Shown in pieces: positions 61,901 through 64,000 of a stretch of 64,000 bases of DNA (the first letter of the stretch is position 1; the number at the start of each line of letters is the position of its first letter). Both the position numbers and the translations under genes were made by a program. The notes beneath the pieces were generated by a model, which made no database searches, was not told where the DNA came from, and was given only the letters and a program-made list of their open reading frames with translations. The stretch spans positions 27,784,351-27,848,350 of the forward strand of contig OU862909.1 of assembly GCA_917880885.1 (NCBI GenBank), in the 5' to 3' direction. The DNA is from Limnephilus marmoratus. Taxonomy: Eukaryota > Arthropoda > Insecta > Trichoptera > Limnephilidae.

Positions 61901-64000
61901 GATTCTTACTACGAATCATGGCCTGGACAGGTTGAATTTTTGAAAAAATTAATGGTTTTATGGGTGCTTTGGAACAATAACTGTGGTCGTTCATAACTTT
62001 GGCCATGTGGTTCCTAAACGTGTGAAATATTGGATTCTTACTAATAATCATGTTTTGTATACGAATCAATCAAAAAGTATAAATTTTTTTTTTTTTCAAA
62101 TCATCGTTTAAACACTTGGGTTCGGTCGATTAAGCTGTTGAGGTCAGACGTTTGAACACTTGGGGTCGGTCATATCTTTTGCATTATGGCTCCGAACCAT
62201 CTGAAATTTTTGATTCTTACTAAAATCATGGCCTGGACACGTATCAATCAAAAAATCAGCTACTAGTTGAATTTTTGCAAAAATTAATCGTTTTACAGGT
62301 GCTTTGTAACATTGACTGTGGTCGTTCATAACTTTGGCCCTATTGTTCCAAACCGTGTGATATATTGGATACTTACTAATAATCATGGTCTGTACACGTA
62401 TCAATCAAAAATATACAAAGATTGTTTTTTTTAAATCATCGTTTTAATACTTGGGTTTGGTCGTTTAAGCAGTTGGGGTCGGACGTTTGAACACTTGGGG
62501 TCGGTCAAAACTTTTGCCTTATGGCTCCGAAACGTCTGAAATTCTGGATTTTTACTAATAATTTTGGTCTATACACGAATCAATCAAAAAGGCTACAAAA
62601 AAATTTTTTTTTTTTAATCATCGTTTTAACATTTGGGTTTGGTCGTTTAAGCAGTTGGGGTCGGACGCTTGAACACTTGGGGTCGGTCATAACTTTTGCC
62701 TTATGGCTCCGAACAGTCTGAAATTCTGGATTCTTTCTAACAATCATGGTATGTACACGAATCAATCAAAAAATCTACAAAGATTTTTTTTTCATATCAT
62801 CGTTTAAACACTTGGGTTCGGTCGATCAAGCTGTTGGCGTCAGACATTTGAACACTTGGGGTCGGTCATAACTTTTGCCTTATGGCTCCGAACCGTCTGA
62901 AATTCTGGATTTTTACTTATAATCTTGGTCTATACATGAATCAATCAAAAAGTGTACAAAGATTTTTTTTTTAAATCATCGTTTTAACACTTGGGTTCGG
63001 TCGTTTAATCAGTTGGGTTCGGACGTTTGAACACTTGGGGTTTGTCATAACTTTTGCGTTATGGCTCCGAACCGTCTGAATTTTGGATTCTTACTACGAA
63101 TCATGGCCTGGACAGGTTGAATTTTTAAAAAAATATATGATTTTATGGGTGCTTTGGAACAATAACTGTGGTCGTTCATAACTTTGGCCATGTGGTTCCT
63201 AAACGTGTGAAATATTAGATTCTTACTAATAATCATGTTCTGTATACGAATCAATCAAAAAGTATATATTTTTTTTTTTTTTTAAATCATCGTTTTAACA
63301 CTTGGGTTTGGTCGTTTAAGCAGTTGGGGTCGGTCTCCTGAACACTTGGGGTCGGTCATAACTTTTGCCTTTTGGCTCCGAACAGTCTGAAATTCTGGTA
63401 GTAGTCTTAAGTAGTTGGGGTCGGACGTTTGAACACTTAGGGTCGGTCATAACTTTCACCTTATGGCTTCGAACCGTCTAAAATTCTGGATTTTTACTAA
63501 TAATCTTGGTGTGTACACAAATCAATCAAAAAATTTTTGTAGATTTTTTTTTCAAATCATCGTTTTAACACTTGGGTTCGGTGGTTTAAGAAGTTAGGGT
63601 CTGACGTTTGAACACTTAGGGTCGGTCATAACTTTCACCTTATGGCTTCGAACCGTTTAAAATTCTGGATTTTTACTAATAATTTGGTCTGTACACGAAT
63701 CAATCAAAAAAATTTTGTAAATTTTTTTTTTTATCATCGTTTAAACACTTGGGTTCGGTCGTTTAAGCAGTTGGGGTCGGACGTTTGAACACTTGGGGTC
63801 CGTCATAACTAATGCCGAAAGGCTCCGAACTGTCTGAAATTTTGGATTCTTACTAAGAATCATGGCCTGGACACGTATCAAAAAAAAATCAGCTAAAAGT
63901 AGAATTTTTGCAATAATTACTCGTTTAACGGGTGCTTTGTAACAATAACTGTGGTCTTTAGTAACTTTGGCCATATGGTGGCAAAACGTGTGAATTATTG

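Larger units (their letters stand above)
48593..64000 (+). repeat. Satellite array, block 5
   Basis: The array resumes exactly where the BEL/Pao element interrupted a B unit. The left part is regular and includes a 2008-bp unit in two copies. The segment at about 53520-53840 recurs at about 54421-54740 (offset 900, five monomers). From about 56 kb the monomers are more divergent. Hybrid junctions such as cgcaaaaattaatc joined to tggaaattctgg appear twice (about 56300 and 57420). A variant with aaaaattttgtaaatt or ttttgtagatttt replaces the usual ctacaaag (about 57838, 60072, 60770, 61120, 63530, 63710). Segments 61155-61451 and 63741-63974, and 61860-62069 and 63045-63254, are related pairs. 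The array runs off the window at 64000. Confidence 0.95.

Noticed and set aside
1..64000. Dozens of 60-140-codon open frames in the satellite on both strands (for example at 4692-5000 and 31039-31461 on plus, and 3197-3412 on minus)
   Set aside because: They repeat with the monomer, overlap one another in several frames and strands, are cut at random by monomer indels, and show no domain. They follow from a stop-poor repeat, not from genes.
1..64000. Telomere-like cttaggg phrases
   Set aside because: They occur once per monomer within the 26-bp motif and never as tandem TTAGG repeats.
1..64000. CENP-B box in the monomer (ggttcggtcgtttaag)
   Set aside because: Only the TTCG start fits; the downstream A and CGGG positions of the box are absent.
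1..64000. Pol III origin (tRNA-derived SINE) for the monomer, from ggttcgg and the T runs
   Set aside because: The B-box match fails at the required A, no A box lies at a suitable distance, and the units are strictly head-to-tail without target duplications.
1..64000. CRISPR array
   Set aside because: Units are adjacent ~180-bp monomers without unique spacers, and the mobile elements are of animal type.

Overview
The window is non-genic, repeat-dominated DNA from an animal, most likely an insect. That assignment rests on the mobile elements, because I recognise no host gene, tRNA or rRNA. Roughly 80% is one satellite family made of ~180-bp A monomers mixed with a diverged ~157-bp B half-monomer. 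Almost all units lie in the same orientation, as in pericentromeric or other heterochromatic arrays (the location is inference). The A monomer itself contains a triplicated ~26-bp motif.

Layout. 1-10259: satellite, including two nearly identical 1910-bp higher-order units. 10272-11324: a 5'-truncated non-LTR retrotransposon on the minus strand with a 12-bp target duplication and a (GAA)n tail. 11337-33455: satellite, including three 1607-bp higher-order units that each carry the same ~382-bp non-satellite AT-rich segment. 33464-36358: a complete but inactivated DNA transposon with terminal inverted repeats and an 8-bp target duplication. 36367-37803: satellite. 37804-38656: a GC-rich probable solo LTR on the minus strand. 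38657-42199: satellite. 42206-48586: a BEL/Pao LTR retrotransposon with two 428-bp LTRs that differ at one position and a 6-bp target duplication. Its Gag-Pol is frame-shifted in the protease, and the RNase H region and the histidine half of the integrase zinc finger are missing. 48593-64000: satellite, including two 2008-bp higher-order units, each with a 44-bp near-perfect hairpin, becoming more irregular toward the right end.

The least expected signal is a 119-bp segment inserted at the same point of a monomer in three widely separated places (8106, 22612, 39888). Its minus strand folds as a hammerhead-ribozyme-like three-way junction (CUGANGA, GAAAC and three stems) of the type known from Penelope-like retroelements, but the cleavage-site nucleotides look degenerate. 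The short open frames spread through the satellite on both strands are by-products of the repeat and are not annotated as genes.
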